Source: Xanthomonas sp. DAR 35659
Lineage (GTDB): Bacteria > Pseudomonadota > Gammaproteobacteria > Xanthomonadales > Xanthomonadaceae
Direction of reading: 5' to 3'
DNA length: 64,000 bases
Assembly: GCF_041242975.1 (NCBI RefSeq)
Contig: NZ_CP162488.1
Location: 4,516,001 to 4,580,000 of the forward strand
Shown one piece after another: positions 22,374 to 32,419 of the stretch. The notes beneath the pieces were generated by a model. It was not told where the DNA came from, did not search any database, and saw only the letters and a list, made by a program, of their open reading frames with translations. Position numbers and translations under genes: made by a program. How positions within the stretch are numbered: the first letter of the stretch is position 1; each line of letters starts with the position of its first letter.

Positions 22374-22706
22374 TCATGGGCGGTCGACCTGCCTGCGCGC
22401 CGATGCGGCCCTGCGCGCGGCGTTCTTCTCGCCGATCCACCGCTCCAGGAATCGGCCCAGCCAATAGCTCGCCCAGAACATGGGCAGGAGCACCAGCACA
22501 TTCGCGACCATCGCAGGCAACCACTCCAGCAACGGCGTCACGCCGAGAATGTCCAGCGGAAGCACGATCGGCGCGGTCGGCAGTGTCCGCAGTCCCGACC
22601 GCAGATGGGCATCCATCTGCGCATTGTTCGCCAGCCATTGGCAGCCAGCGATCACTGCCGCGTAGCACCCGCAGAACGCCAGACCGGTGGGACTCGGACG
22701 GCGCAT
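22374..22706 (-). CDS. Small two-TM membrane protein downstream of lptG
   Basis: This 110-residue protein begins MRRPSPTGLAFCGCYAAVIA, with TM segments at about 9-26 and 63-85 (MVANVLVLLPMFWASYWLG) and a basic tail. Its start lies 4 bp after the lptG stop, so it is probably co-transcribed with lptFG. No function can be assigned. It resembles the following small gene in layout and in the LPLDILGVTPLLEWL / LAALDALGLDAWL region. Confidence 0.6.
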   Translation of the reverse strand: MRRPSPTGLAFCGCYAAVIAGCQWLANNAQMDAHLRSGLRTLPTAPIVLPLDILGVTPLLEWLPAMVANVLVLLPMFWASYWLGRFLERWIGEKNAARRAASARRQVDRP

Positions 22707-22710
22707 CGCC

Positions 22711-23817
22711 TCAATTACTCCGTTTGCGGAACAGCAGCCACGACACCGTCAGCATCACCAGCGGCGGCAAGGCGTAGGCGATGCGGTAATCGAACTTGAG
22801 CGCGCCGGCCATGCGGCCGAAGAACAGTTGCAGCAGCCAGAACACCAGCGCGAACAGGATGCCCAGGAACAGGCGCTTGCCCATGCCGCCGCTGCGCAGC
22901 GCGCCGAACGCGAACGGGATCGCGGCGAAGCACAGCGCCAGCACGTTGATCGGGTAGAACCAGCGGCTCCAGTACTGGTCCTCGTAGTCGCGCGCGTCCA
23001 GGCCGTTGCGGCGCCGGTACTCGATGCTGGTGTGCAGGTCGTGCGCGGACAGGTTGCGCGGCTTGGCCAGGCCGGAGGCCAGCGCCGCCGCGTCCAGCCG
23101 CGACTGCCACGGCAGGCTGTCGAATTTCTCGCGCTGCACCGAGCGCTCGGCGAAGGTATCGCGGTAGACCTGCCTCAGGGTCCAGCCGCTGCTGCGGTGC
23201 TCGGCGGTGATGGCGTGGGTCAGCGAGGCCAGGCGCCCGGCCTGGTCCAGCGTGTACAGGCGCACGTCGCGCAGCTCCAGCCAGGCGCCGCCGCCGGCTT
23301 CCAGGTGCTCTTCGCCGCTCTGCGCGTTGAGGAAGGTGTCGCCCTCCCGCGCCCACAGCCCGGAGTAGCGGGCCATGCTCATGTTGCCGTTGTACTTGGC
23401 GTTGGCCTTGATCGCGTCGGCCTGGTTCTGCGCCCACGGCGCCAGGGTCTCGCCGCTGAACACCATCGCCGCGGTCAGCACCGCCATCGTCGCCGCGGCG
23501 GCCACGCTCAGCCGCCGCCGCGACAGGCCCAGCGCGCGCAGCGCGGTCAATTCCGAGGCCGCCGCCAGTTGCCCCAGGCCCATCAGCACGCCGATCACCG
23601 CACCGGTCGGGAACAGGGTATAGGCGCGCCGCGGCACGGTGTAGGCGACGAACGCCACGGCGTGGCCGAGGCTGTAGCTGCCCTTGCCGATGTCCTTGAA
23701 TTCGTTGGACAAGGCCATGATCACGTCGAGGCCGAGCAGCACCGCCCAGGTCAGCAGGACGGTGCCGAGCACGGCGCGGCCGACGTAGACGTCGTGCAGG
23801 TGCGGACGCAGCCTCAT
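22711..23817 (-). CDS. lptG: LPS export permease LptG
   Basis: A 368-residue inner-membrane subunit of the LptB2FG transporter that extracts LPS and passes it to LptC. It shows an N-terminal TM pair (VLGTVLLTWAVLLGLDVIMAL, then the AYTLFPTGAVIGVLMGLGQLAA coupling region), a periplasmic beta-jellyroll (about 130-270) and three C-terminal TMs ending at VMLTVSWLLFRKRSN. The ATG at 23817 overlaps the lptF stop by 4 bp (ATGA), typical translational coupling. A much longer open frame upstream is a shadow of lptF. Confidence 0.95.
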   Translation of the reverse strand: MRLRPHLHDVYVGRAVLGTVLLTWAVLLGLDVIMALSNEFKDIGKGSYSLGHAVAFVAYTVPRRAYTLFPTGAVIGVLMGLGQLAAASELTALRALGLSRRRLSVAAAATMAVLTAAMVFSGETLAPWAQNQADAIKANAKYNGNMSMARYSGLWAREGDTFLNAQSGEEHLEAGGGAWLELRDVRLYTLDQAGRLASLTHAITAEHRSSGWTLRQVYRDTFAERSVQREKFDSLPWQSRLDAAALASGLAKPRNLSAHDLHTSIEYRRRNGLDARDYEDQYWSRWFYPINVLALCFAAIPFAFGALRSGGMGKRLFLGILFALVFWLLQLFFGRMAGALKFDYRIAYALPPLVMLTVSWLLFRKRSN

Positions 23818-24899
23818 GCCGCCTGCCTCCGCGGCCGCGACAGGCGGCCGTCGCGCAGGTAGCTCCACACCGCCAGCGCCAGCAGCGGCAGGGTCAGCCA
23901 CCACAGGCCCAGCATCCGCGGCAGCTTGTCGGTGCTCAGCCACTGGGTGCCGAGGAACATCAGGTTGGTGCCGACCAGGTAGGCCAGGAACGCCAGCATG
24001 ATCCGTCCGTAGCGCTGCTGCCGCGGCGAACTGCGCGACAGCGGCAGGGTCAGCAGGGCGAAGGCCAGCGCCAGCAGCGGCGGGGCGATGCGCGCGTGCA
24101 GCTGCGCGTTGGCCTGCGGGCGCGGATCGCCGACCAGCTGCGCGGTGGGCAGCAGTTCCGGATCGTCGTCCTTGCGCGACTCGTCGCGGTCCGGCAGGGC
24201 CACGTCGTTGCTGGCGTAGCGCATCAGCCGGTAATCCATGTCCTCCCCGGCCAGCGGCCCCTCGATGCGGTAGCCGTCCTCCAGGCGCAGGTAGCGGTCG
24301 GCGCTGCCCTCGAAGAACATCGCGCCGCGCTGCGCGGTGACCACGTCCAGGCGCCCGTCCTTCTGCCGCTGCATGAACACCTTGCCGAGCTTGGTGCCGT
24401 CGCCGGACAGGGTGCTGATGTAGACGATGCCGCCATCGGACAGGGTGGTGAAGCGCCCCGCCTCCAGCCCCGCCATCAGCAGGCTGCGGTTGGCCTCGTC
24501 GATCAGCCGGTCGGAGGTGCGGTCGGCCCAGGGGCCCAGCCACAGCGAGCACAGCCCGACCAGGGTCACCACCGGGATCACCAGCAGCAGGATCGGCCGC
24601 AGCAGGCGCCGCGGGCCGACGCCGATGGCGGTGATCACCGCCATCTCCGAGTCGCGGTACAGCCGCGCCAGGGCCAGCAGCAGGCCCAGCATCAGCGCCA
24701 GCGGCAGGATCAGCGGCAGGTACACCACGAACTGCAGGCCCAGTTGGGAGAACAGCAACTTGGCCGGGATGCGGCCATCGGCGATGTTGCCCAGCACATC
24801 GACCAGCACGCCGCCCACGCTGACCACCAGCAACACGATGAGGGTCGCCAAGAAGCTCTGGATGAAATCGCGCAGCAGGTATCGATCGAGCTTCGGCAT
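23814..24899 (-). CDS. lptF: LPS export permease LptF
   Basis: This 361-residue partner of LptG begins MPKLDRYLLRDFIQSFLATL. The first TM pair and coupling helix (SEMAVITAIGVGPRRLLRPI), a periplasmic jellyroll and three closing TMs fit the YjgP/YjgQ family. The gene is divergent from pepA across a 108-bp gap that must hold both promoters. lptFG divergent from pepA-holC-valS is the E. coli arrangement too. Confidence 0.95.
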   Translation of the reverse strand: MPKLDRYLLRDFIQSFLATLIVLLVVSVGGVLVDVLGNIADGRIPAKLLFSQLGLQFVVYLPLILPLALMLGLLLALARLYRDSEMAVITAIGVGPRRLLRPILLLVIPVVTLVGLCSLWLGPWADRTSDRLIDEANRSLLMAGLEAGRFTTLSDGGIVYISTLSGDGTKLGKVFMQRQKDGRLDVVTAQRGAMFFEGSADRYLRLEDGYRIEGPLAGEDMDYRLMRYASNDVALPDRDESRKDDDPELLPTAQLVGDPRPQANAQLHARIAPPLLALAFALLTLPLSRSSPRQQRYGRIMLAFLAYLVGTNLMFLGTQWLSTDKLPRMLGLWWLTLPLLALAVWSYLRDGRLSRPRRQAA

Positions 24900-25007
24900 G
24901 GGGGTGGGTTGATTTAAACTCTCGGATTCGTTCGCGGCGCGGCCAGCCTAACCCGGCTGGGCGTAAACAGCCCGCGATTGTACGGATTTGCCAACGGAAT
25001 CTGCTCA

Positions 25008-26492
25008 ATGGCCCTGGAATTCACCCTGAACCACGACGCCCCGGCCACCGCGGCGTTCGACTGCATCGTCGTCGGCATGTTCGCCGACAAGCGCCTGTCG
25101 CCGGCCGCCCAGGCCCTGGACGCCGCCAGCGGCGGGCGCCTGACGGCCCTGGCGGGCCGCGGCGACGTCGGCGGCAAGACCGGCGCCACCGCCCTGCTGC
25201 ACGACCTGCCCGGCGTGGCCGCGCCGCGCGTCCTGGTGATCGGCCTGGGCGAGTCCGCCAAGTTCGGCGTGCCGCAGTACCTGAAGGCGGTCGGCGACGC
25301 GGCGCGCGCGTTGAAGGGCGGCCCGGCGGCCAAGGCCCTGTTCACGCTCTCCGAACTGGAGGTCAAGGGCCGCGACCAGGCCTGGGCGATCCGCCAGGCG
25401 GTGATCGCCAGCGACCATGCCTGCTACCGCTACACCGCCACCCTGGGCAAGAAGAAGCCCGAGGCCGGCGGCCTGGCCCACCTGGCCGTGCTCGGCGAGG
25501 ACGCCACCGCGCTGGCCCAGGGCCAGGCCATCGCCGCCGGCGTGACCTTCGCCCGCGAGCTCGGCAACCTGCCGCCGAACCTGTGCACCCCCGCCTACCT
25601 GGCCGAGACCGCCGCCGCCTTCGCCCAGGGCGTGGACGGCGCCGAGGCCGAGATCCTCGACGAGACGCAGATGCAGGACCTGGGCATGGGCTCGCTGCTG
25701 GCGGTGGCGCGCGGCTCGGCCAACCGGCCGCGGCTGCTGGTGCTGAAGTGGCACGGCGGCGGCGACGCCAAGCCCTACGTGCTGGTCGGCAAGGGCATCA
25801 CCTTCGATACCGGCGGCGTCAACCTGAAGACCCAGGGCGGCATCGAGGAGATGAAGTACGACATGTGCGGCGGCGCCAACGTCATCGGCACCTTCGTCGC
25901 CGCGGCCACCGCGCGCCTGCCGCTGAACCTGGTGGTGGTGGTGCCGGCGGTGGAGAACGCGATCGACGGCAACGCCTACCGCCCGTCCGACGTCATCACC
26001 AGCATGTCCGGCAAGACCATCGAAGTCGGCAACACCGACGCCGAGGGCCGCCTGATCCTGTGCGACGCGCTGACCTACGCCGAGCGCTTCGAGCCCGCTG
26101 CGCTGATCGACGTGGCCACCCTGACCGGCGCCTGCATGGTCGCGCTCGGCCACCAGACCGCCGGCCTGATGAGCAAGCACGACGACCTGGCCGAGGAACT
26201 GCTGGCCGCCGGCGAGCACGTGTTCGACCGCGCCTGGCGCCTGCCGCTGTGGGACGAGTACCAGGGCCTGCTGGATTCCAGCTTCGCCGACGTCTACAAC
26301 ATCGGCGGCCGCTGGGCCGGCGCGATCACCGCCGGCTGCTTCCTGTCGCGCTTCACCGAGAACCAGCGCTGGGCGCACCTGGACATCGCCGGCGTGGCCA
26401 GCGACGAAGGCAAGCGCGGCATGGCCACCGGCCGCCCGGTGGGGTTGTTGTCACAGTGGTTGCTCGACCGCGCCGCAGGCGGCGCGGCGTGA
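25008..26492 (+). CDS. pepA: Leucyl aminopeptidase PepA (M17)
   Basis: A 494-residue M17 metallo-aminopeptidase that removes N-terminal residues in the cytoplasm; in E. coli PepA also assists Xer recombination at plasmid sites and binds DNA. The macro-like N-terminal domain covers about 1-165. The catalytic domain has [14 protein letters not shown] (Lys/Asp metal ligands), [11 protein letters not shown] and the signature [14 protein letters not shown]. The start [12 protein letters not shown] at 25008 fits the family; ATGs upstream add unconserved sequence. It is first in pepA-holC-valS, with a heptamer inverted repeat after the stop. Confidence 0.96.
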   Translation: MALEFTLNHDAPATAAFDCIVVGMFADKRLSPAAQALDAASGGRLTALAGRGDVGGKTGATALLHDLPGVAAPRVLVIGLGESAKFGVPQYLKAVGDAARALKGGPAAKALFTLSELEVKGRDQAWAIRQAVIASDHACYRYTATLGKKKPEAGGLAHLAVLGEDATALAQGQAIAAGVTFARELGNLPPNLCTPAYLAETAAAFAQGVDGAEAEILDETQMQDLGMGSLLAVARGSANRPRLLVLKWHGGGDAKPYVLVGKGITFDTGGVNLKTQGGIEEMKYDMCGGANVIGTFVAAATARLPLNLVVVVPAVENAIDGNAYRPSDVITSMSGKTIEVGNTDAEGRLILCDALTYAERFEPAALIDVATLTGACMVALGHQTAGLMSKHDDLAEELLAAGEHVFDRAWRLPLWDEYQGLLDSSFADVYNIGGRWAGAITAGCFLSRFTENQRWAHLDIAGVASDEGKRGMATGRPVGLLSQWLLDRAAGGAA

Positions 26493-26615
26493 TTGGGGAG
26501 TCGGGAGTGGGGATTCGTGAAAGGCGCCTCCGCGTTCCCTTTGCGCGCCCCTTGCTCCAGCAGGCGACCATGATCCGCGGTTGCCAATCCCCAATCCCGA
26601 ATAACGAATCCCCGC
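26493..26615. repeat. Heptamer inverted-repeat element between pepA and holC
   Basis: The left arm 26493-26519 (TTGGGGAGTCGGGAGTGGGGATTCG) directly abuts the pepA stop. The right arm 26583-26615 (GCCAATCCCCAATCCCGAATAACG...) ends 5 bp before holC. The 65-nt loop is not obviously related to other copies. It fills the entire pepA-holC gap. Confidence 0.85.
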
Positions 26616-26619
26616 CCTG

Positions 26620-27042
26620 ATGCGCGCCGACTTCTACCTGATCGCCAAGCCGCGGTTCCTCACCGAACCGCTGCGGCTGGTCTGCGAGCTGGCGCGCAAG
26701 GCCAACGACGCCAACCTGTGGACGCTGGTGCTGGCGCGCGACATGGCCCAGGCCGAGGAACTGGACGAGCTGCTGTGGGCGTTCGACGACGATGCCTACA
26801 TCACGCACCAGATCGCCGGCGCCGACGTCGACGAGGAGGAGGCGCAGGTGCTGATCGCCCCGCCCGGGGTGGAGGCGCCATCGCGTCCGCTGGTGATCAA
26901 CCTGCGCGACGACGCCTACCGCGGCGCCTGCGACCGCGTCCTGGAAGTGGTGCCGGCCGACCCGGCCGCGCGCGAACCGCTGCGCGAACGCTGGAAGCAG
27001 TACAAGGCGCTGGGCTTCGAGGTCAGCAAGTACGACATGTGA
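26620..27042 (+). CDS. holC: DNA polymerase III chi subunit HolC
   Basis: This 140-residue chi subunit links SSB to the clamp loader through psi. It shows the HolC N-terminus MRADFYLIAKPRFLTEPLRLVCELARKA-type fold, the LDELLWAFDDDAYITHQI segment and the LVINLRDDA core. It lies between pepA and valS as in many gammaproteobacteria. Both flanking gaps are made of heptamer inverted repeats. The probable psi partner is encoded at 33159-33629. Confidence 0.93.
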   Translation: MRADFYLIAKPRFLTEPLRLVCELARKANDANLWTLVLARDMAQAEELDELLWAFDDDAYITHQIAGADVDEEEAQVLIAPPGVEAPSRPLVINLRDDAYRGACDRVLEVVPADPAAREPLRERWKQYKALGFEVSKYDM

Positions 27043-27045
27043 TGA

Positions 27046-27144
27046 AGCCGGGATTGGGGATTCGGGATGGGTCCCTTCCCCGCTCCCCTTCACGAGCACC
27101 GCACGGCAACGAATCCCCAATCCCGAATCTCCAATCCCGGCTTC
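27046..27144. repeat. Heptamer inverted-repeat element between holC and valS
   Basis: The left arm 27046-27070 (AGCCGGGATTGGGGATTCGG) and right arm 27110-27144 (GAATCCCCAATCCCGAATCTCC...) are strongly complementary, with a 40-nt loop. The right arm ends 3 bp before the valS ATG, leaving no Shine-Dalgarno sequence and possibly folding the start region. Confidence 0.88.
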
Positions 27145-27147
27145 TCC

Positions 27148-30090
27148 ATGACCACCCTCGCCCCCAGCTACGACCCCTCCTCCTTCGAATCGCGCCTGTA
27201 CGCCCAGTGGGAAGCGGCCGGCCACTTCAAGCCGTCCGGGCAGGGCGAGCCGTACACCGTGCTGCTGCCGCCGCCGAACGTGACCGGCACGCTGCACATG
27301 GGCCACGCCTTCCAGCAGACGCTGATGGACGCGCTGGTGCGCTACCACCGCATGCGCGGCTTCGACACGCTGTGGCAGGTCGGCAGCGACCATGCCGGCA
27401 TCGCCACCGAGATGGTGGTGTCGCGCAACCTGGCGCTGGAAGGCAACGGCGAGACCCGCGATTCGCTGGGGCGCGAGGGCTTCATCGCGAAGGTGTGGGA
27501 GTGGAAGCAGCATTCCGGCGACACCATCGAGCGGCAGATGCGCCGCCTCGGCACCTCGGCCGACTGGTCGCGCAGCACCTTCACCATGGACCCGCAGCCG
27601 TCGGCGGCGGTGGTCGAAGCGTTCGTGCGCTGGCACGAGCAGGGCCTGATCTACCGCGGCCAACGCCTGGTCAACTGGGACCCGGTGCTGAAGACCGCGA
27701 TCTCCGACCTGGAAGTGGAGAACGTCGAGGAAGACGGTTTCCTGTGGTCGATCGCCTACAAACTGGAAGACGGCGCCAGCTACACGCATGTCGAACACGA
27801 TGCCGACGGCAACGAGACCCTGCGCGAGACCCGCGACTACCTGGTGGTCGCCACCACCCGCCCGGAGACCCTGCTCGGCGATACCGCGGTGATGGTGCAC
27901 CCGGAGGACGCGCGCTACGCGCACCTGATCGGCAAGACGGTGACACTGCCGCTGACTGGCCGCCGCGTGCCGGTGATCGGCGACGACTACGTCGACCGCA
28001 TGTTCGGCACCGGCGTGGTCAAGGTGACCCCGGCGCACGACTTCAACGACTACCAGGTCGGCGTGCGGCATGGGTTGCCGATGATCAACATCCTGACCAA
28101 GGAAGCCAAGATCGTCAGCAACTCCGCGGCCGATTGGCACATAAATCAAACAACATCCAATCCGAGCGAAAACAGGAATCGGGTGTTCAGTGTTGTTGAC
28201 ATGGCCTCCGACATTGGCATTCCGGAAAAGTATTGGGGCCTGGACCGCTACGACGCGCGCAAGGCGGTGCTGGCCGACCTCGAAGACCTCGGCATCCTGG
28301 TCGAGACCAAGCCGCACAAGCTGCAGGTGCCGCGCGGCGACCGCACCGGCCAGGTGATCGAGCCCTACCTCACCGACCAATGGTTCGTGAAGATGGACGC
28401 GCTGGCCAAGCGCGGCCTGGAACTGGTCGAATCGGGCCAGATCCAGTTCGTGCCGCCGAACTGGATCAACACCTACCGCCACTGGATGGAGAACATCCAG
28501 GACTGGTGCATCAGCCGCCAGCTGTGGTGGGGCCATCGCATTCCGGCCTGGTTCGACGACGCGGGCAACTGCTACGTCGGCCGCGACGAGGCCGACGCGC
28601 GCGCGAAGGGCGGCTTGGGCGCCGACGTCGCCCTGCACCAGGACAGCGACGTGCTGGAGACCTGGTTCTCCTCGCAGCTGTGGCCGTTCGCGACGATGGG
28701 CTGGCCGGATCCGCAGGCGATGGCCGCGCGCGGCTTCGACCGCTACCTGCCGTCGAGCGTGCTGGTCACCGGCTTCGACATCATCTTCTTCTGGGTGGCG
28801 CGGATGATCATGGCCACCGACAGCTTCACCGGCCAGGTGCCGTTCCGCGATGTGTACATCACCGGCCTGATCCGCGACAAGGACGGGCAGAAGATGTCCA
28901 AGTCCAAGGGCAACGTGCTCGATCCGCTGGACATCATCGACGGCATCCGCATCGAGGACCTGGTCGCCAAGCGCACCACCGGGCTGATGCAGCCGCGCAT
29001 GGCCGAGAAGATCGAGAAGGCCACGCGCAAGGAATTCCCCGAGGGCATCATCGCCCACGGCGCCGACGCGCTGCGCTTCACCATCGCCGCGCTGGCCGGC
29101 CACGGCCGCGACATCAAGTTCGACCTGGGCCGCGCCGAGGGCTACAAGAACTTCTGCAACAAACTGTGGAATGCCAGCCGCTTCGTGCTGATGAATACGC
29201 AGGGCCGGGAATCGGGAACCGGGAATCGGGAATCGGCACAGCAGGCACCCGTCACCGATGCCGAGAAGTGGATCCTGGTGCGCCTGGACAAGGTCGCCGC
29301 CGAAGCGCAGGCGCACTACGCCGCCTATCGCTTCGATCTGCTGGCGCAGTGCCTGTACGAGTTCGCCTGGAACGAGTTCTGCGACTGGTTCCTGGAACTG
29401 ACCAAGCCGGCCTTGAACGGCGACGACGCCGTCGCCGCCGACAGCACCCGCCACACCCTGTTGCAGGTGCTGGAAACCCTGCTGCGCCTGCTGCACCCGC
29501 TGACCCCGTTCGTCACCGAGGAACTGTGGCAGCAGGTGGCGCCGCGCCTGGGCATCGCCGCATCGACCATCTCGCTGCAGCCCTATCCGCAGCCCGGCGC
29601 GCTGAACGTGGCCGACTACGCCAGTGCCGAAGCCGATATCGAATGGCTCAAGGCGATGGTCTCGGCGCTGCGTCGCGTGCGCAGCGAACTGCAGGTGGCG
29701 CCGTCGCGGCAGGTGCCGCTGCTGCTGCAGGGCGGCCAGGCGCAGGACCGCGCGCGGGTCGAGCGCTTCGCCCCGCAACTGCGCTTCCTGCTCAAGCTGG
29801 AGGCCATCCAGTGGCTGGAGGATGGCGCAGCGGCGCCGGCCGCGGCCACCGCGATCGTCGGCGAACTGCGGCTGTTGGTGCCGCTGGAAGGCCTGGTCGA
29901 CCTGGATGCCGAGCGCCTGCGCCTGGACAAGGAGATCGCCCGCGTCGCCGCCGAGAAGGACAAGAGCGCGGCCAAGCTGGAGAAGTTCACCGACAAGGTG
30001 CCGGCGGCGGTGGTCGAACAGGAGCGACAGCGCCTGGCCGACTGGAGCGCGCAGCTGGACGGCCTGCGCGCACAGCGCGCCAAGCTGTAG
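27148..30090 (+). CDS. valS: Valyl-tRNA synthetase ValS with two in-frame insertions
   Basis: A 980-residue class Ia synthetase that charges tRNA-Val and edits Thr-tRNA-Val. The HIGH-type motif is HMGH at 50-53 and KMSKS is at 582-586. The CP1 editing domain (about 200-370) includes [21 protein letters not shown]-terminal coiled coil ([21 protein letters not shown]) closes the protein. Two stretches look inserted. Residues 324-358 ([20 protein letters not shown]...) lie between DNA that fits the family. Residues 686-697 ([10 protein letters not shown]) come from a GGGAATC tract. The family norm is about 945-955 residues. The start at 27148 matches the conserved N-terminus; upstream codons are repeat-derived. 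Confidence 0.95.
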   Translation: MTTLAPSYDPSSFESRLYAQWEAAGHFKPSGQGEPYTVLLPPPNVTGTLHMGHAFQQTLMDALVRYHRMRGFDTLWQVGSDHAGIATEMVVSRNLALEGNGETRDSLGREGFIAKVWEWKQHSGDTIERQMRRLGTSADWSRSTFTMDPQPSAAVVEAFVRWHEQGLIYRGQRLVNWDPVLKTAISDLEVENVEEDGFLWSIAYKLEDGASYTHVEHDADGNETLRETRDYLVVATTRPETLLGDTAVMVHPEDARYAHLIGKTVTLPLTGRRVPVIGDDYVDRMFGTGVVKVTPAHDFNDYQVGVRHGLPMINILTKEAKIVSNSAADWHINQTTSNPSENRNRVFSVVDMASDIGIPEKYWGLDRYDARKAVLADLEDLGILVETKPHKLQVPRGDRTGQVIEPYLTDQWFVKMDALAKRGLELVESGQIQFVPPNWINTYRHWMENIQDWCISRQLWWGHRIPAWFDDAGNCYVGRDEADARAKGGLGADVALHQDSDVLETWFSSQLWPFATMGWPDPQAMAARGFDRYLPSSVLVTGFDIIFFWVARMIMATDSFTGQVPFRDVYITGLIRDKDGQKMSKSKGNVLDPLDIIDGIRIEDLVAKRTTGLMQPRMAEKIEKATRKEFPEGIIAHGADALRFTIAALAGHGRDIKFDLGRAEGYKNFCNKLWNASRFVLMNTQGRESGTGNRESAQQAPVTDAEKWILVRLDKVAAEAQAHYAAYRFDLLAQCLYEFAWNEFCDWFLELTKPALNGDDAVAADSTRHTLLQVLETLLRLLHPLTPFVTEELWQQVAPRLGIAASTISLQPYPQPGALNVADYASAEADIEWLKAMVSALRRVRSELQVAPSRQVPLLLQGGQAQDRARVERFAPQLRFLLKLEAIQWLEDGAAAPAAATAIVGELRLLVPLEGLVDLDAERLRLDKEIARVAAEKDKSAAKLEKFTDKVPAAVVEQERQRLADWSAQLDGLRAQRAKL
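28117..28221 (+). other. Low-GC 35-codon insertion in the ValS editing domain
   Basis: Compared with the ValS family, where AKI-N-x-NAPEKYxGLDR is nearly contiguous, about 105 bp is added here. It is visibly AT-richer than the gene around it (for example ACATAAATCAAACAACATCC) and rich in Asn, Ser and Thr codons. No flanking direct repeats or intein motifs were found. Confidence 0.6.
29204..29236. repeat. GGGAATC heptamer tract inside valS
   Basis: GGGAATC, GGGAACC, GGGAATC and GGGAATC follow in tandem inside the valS reading frame, encoding the peptide [10 protein letters not shown]. Only one arm is present, so there is no inverted partner. Confidence 0.85.
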
Positions 30091-30109
30091 CAGGGGCCGG
30101 CGGCACACC

Positions 30110-30562
30110 ATGCGCTGGTGCGTGCCGCCGCCGTTGCTGGTGCTGGTGGGTGCCGCGGCGGCCTGGGCCGCGGCCCGCGCGTGGCCCGCGCCGACCTTGC
30201 TGCTGCCTGGTCAACGCGCGCTGGGCGTGGCGATGATCGCGGCCGGCGTGATCGCCAACCTGGCACCGAAACGGCATTTCCGCCGCGCCGGCACCACGGT
30301 GAACCCGCTGCGGCCGCAGCGCGCCAGCGCGCTGGTGGAGTCCGGGCTGCATCGCCACTCGCGCAACCCGATGTACGTCGGACACGCCCTGGTGCTGCTG
30401 GGCTGGCTGCTGTGGCTCGGCCATCCCGCCGCGGGCGTGGCGTTGGCGATCTACCTGCTGTATGCCGATCGCGTGCAGATCCCGCGCGAGGAGGCCGCAT
30501 TGCAGACGCGCTTCGGCGCCCGCTACACCGACTACTGCCGGCGCGTGCGCCGCTGGCTGTAG
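30110..30562 (+). CDS. Isoprenylcysteine-methyltransferase-like small membrane methyltransferase
   Basis: A 150-residue integral membrane protein of the PEMT/ICMT superfamily. It has about four hydrophobic segments and the diagnostic C-terminal motifs GLHRHSRNPMYVGHALVLLGW and EEAALQTRFGARYTDYCRRVRRWL. It probably methylates a lipid or thiol/isoprenoid substrate; the true substrate is unknown. The start MRWCVPPP at 30110 is 19 bp after the valS stop, so read-through from valS is likely. It converges on the pectate lyase gene. Confidence 0.82.
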   Translation: MRWCVPPPLLVLVGAAAAWAAARAWPAPTLLLPGQRALGVAMIAAGVIANLAPKRHFRRAGTTVNPLRPQRASALVESGLHRHSRNPMYVGHALVLLGWLLWLGHPAAGVALAIYLLYADRVQIPREEAALQTRFGARYTDYCRRVRRWL

Positions 30563-30606
30563 AACACCCGCTCCGCCGGGCGCGAAGCCCGCGCCTTCAC
30601 GCGGTC

Positions 30607-30638
30607 CGCGCCGCCGCCCGATTCGCGGGCGGCGGCGC
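30607..30638. terminator. GC-rich stem-loop between convergent genes
   Basis: CGCGCCGCCGCCCG-attcg-CGGGCGGCGGCGCG forms a stem of about 14 bp, between the convergent ends of the membrane methyltransferase and pectate lyase genes. It has no U-tract in either direction, so it may block or stabilise both transcripts rather than act as a classic terminator. Confidence 0.5.
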
Positions 30639-30644
30639 GTGCGT

Positions 30645-31796
30645 TCAGAGCTTGCCGGCGCCGGCCTTGGCCTTGACGTCCGCCGCCACCTTGTTCGCCG
30701 GCAGCAGCGAATAGGTATACGGCGGCGTCCAGCCGATGCTGTTGTTCCAGGAACAGGTCAGCGCCTTGCCGTTGAGCAGCGAGCCGAAGTCGCGGTAGAC
30801 GCTGCCGCCGTAGTCGGCCGCGATCTTGTCGCAACTGCTCACGCCGCCGATGTCGAAGACGTTGTTCTCGGAGAAGATCTTCGACTCCTTGCCGACGCCG
30901 TGCGCGTAGGAGAACGGATATACCGCGTTGCTGGTGCTGCCGACGTGGTAGTTGTTGTACAGGTGCACCTGGCCGTAGCGCACCCGCGGCGCGCGCGCGG
31001 AGATGTTCTCGAACAGGGTGTTGTGGATGGTCACCTTGAGCTTGCCGCTGTCGGTGCTGGAGGCGCTGTCGCTGGAGCCGATCAGGTTGTTCTTCTCGTG
31101 CGACTTGAACGCCGAGTAGGACACGGTGACGTAGTTGGCGCCCTTCTTGATGTCCAACGCGCCGTCGTGATGCTGCTTGGGGCGACCGTTGGCGGTGCCG
31201 TTCTGGTCGTCGGTGCGGCGGCCGTCGGTGAAGGTCACGTGGTCCACCCACACGTTGCTGGCGCCCTCGATGGTCATGCCGTCGTATTCGGAATTCCAGT
31301 TGCCGGCGCTGCCGTCGTCCGGATCCCACACCGGTTGCGGATCCCACGGATTCTCGATGGTGAGATTGCGCACGATCACGTCGTTGGCCTTGACGTAGAA
31401 GTAGCCTTCGCGGATCTCGGCATTGCTGCCGACGCCGATCAGCGTGGTCTTGGTGGGAATGTCCAGGCGCGCGCGGCTCTTCATGTCCGCGGTGGTGCTG
31501 TAGGGCGTGCCTTCGCTGATGTCGATGATGCCGTTGACCTTGATGATGCGGCCGTTGCTGCCGACGCTGGCCTTCAATGCGGCTTTCAGCTGCGCGGCGT
31601 TGCTCACGCTGTAGACGTTCGCGGCGGCGGCCTTGGAGCCGCCCTTGGTGCCGCCATTCTGGGTCGCCCAGCCGGTCGTGGCGACGTCCAGGCTGGCATC
31701 GGCCTGCGCGCTGCCGGCCACTCCCGCCAGGCAGAAGGCAAGCGCAAGTGCGCCGGTGCGCATGCGCGGGAAAGCGATGGGTGGCTGTGTCTTCAT
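30645..31796 (-). CDS. Secreted pectate lyase (PL1 family)
   Basis: A 383-residue protein with a signal peptide ending near residue 33 (GVAGSAQA-D). It cleaves polygalacturonate by beta-elimination and is a likely type II secretion substrate acting on plant cell walls (inference). PL1 parallel beta-helix features include [19 protein letters not shown] (the conserved WxDH motif), [15 protein letters not shown] and the catalytic-strand motif [17 protein letters not shown] chose [12 protein letters not shown] at 31796, the first start giving a normal signal peptide; the upstream frame extension is unconserved. GAGG precedes it. The leader is long and noncoding. Confidence 0.93.
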   Translation of the reverse strand: MKTQPPIAFPRMRTGALALAFCLAGVAGSAQADASLDVATTGWATQNGGTKGGSKAAAANVYSVSNAAQLKAALKASVGSNGRIIKVNGIIDISEGTPYSTTADMKSRARLDIPTKTTLIGVGSNAEIREGYFYVKANDVIVRNLTIENPWDPQPVWDPDDGSAGNWNSEYDGMTIEGASNVWVDHVTFTDGRRTDDQNGTANGRPKQHHDGALDIKKGANYVTVSYSAFKSHEKNNLIGSSDSASSTDSGKLKVTIHNTLFENISARAPRVRYGQVHLYNNYHVGSTSNAVYPFSYAHGVGKESKIFSENNVFDIGGVSSCDKIAADYGGSVYRDFGSLLNGKALTCSWNNSIGWTPPYTYSLLPANKVAADVKAKAGAGKL

Positions 31797-32419
31797 CCTG
31801 GAACCTCGTCGGCATGGAAGGAGTCGGCGCGCCCGCGGCGCGGGCGCATTCGCTGTCCCTTCGGACAACCGCGCGTAATGCGACCAACCGCGGCGGCGCC
31901 GAAGAGGCGCGCACTGTAGGGAGCGCGCGCGCCTTGGGAAGAGACAAATGCGATGGGTTCGACTTCGATGCAGCGATATGCGAATGGCATCTAAGAAAAT
32001 GCGATGGCGGCGGCACTTCCACGCGCGCAACCGCTGCGGGACAACAACGCTGTCCACACGACACCTCGCGACATTCGCGAATCGCGACGTGTCCCGCCGA
32101 AGCACGCTTCCGGATTTGGAACAGAGGTGGCGCAGCGTGCGGCATTACCGCTAGCTATCACTGCGCGGCACGAATGGACCTGGACGCAATTGCCGATCGC
32201 ACCGGCGCATGGGCGCGGCCAATCCGACTCTAGCCTCGCCACACCGACTACACGCGCTCGCGACACGTCGCGCGCGCCGGCGCGGAAAGTCACGCTGACC
32301 CGCACCCACGGAGTCGCGGGAAAAGTGTTCGTTGCGTTTCAACAAGTCGAACCGAAACGCTGCGACCGCACCGGCAACCAGACGCCGCACGACCATAACC
32401 AGCCGCGATCCGCGTCGCC
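31797..32419. other. Long noncoding region upstream of pectate lyase
   Basis: This stretch separates pel from rimI, counting on to the palindrome at 32420. A region around 31940-32010 is less G/C-rich and could hold the pel promoter, but no clean -35/-10 or PIP-box pair (TTCGB-N15-TTCGB) was found. Open frames here have no protein-like character. Confidence 0.5.

Noticed and set aside
22711..25008. Single 765-codon frame covering lptG and lptF
   Set aside because: The upstream half is an out-of-frame shadow of lptF. The two genes overlap by ATGA at 23814-23817 and each half matches its own family in separate frames.
28117..28221. Intein or group I intron remnant in valS
   Set aside because: At 35 codons it is far too short, the frame is continuous and there is no Cys/Ser start, HN end or endonuclease motif.
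26353..30111. 1252-codon frame antisense to holC-valS
   Set aside because: It is a shadow of GC-rich coding sequence; composition is His/Gln/Arg/Gly-biased and valS motifs are complete on the other strand.
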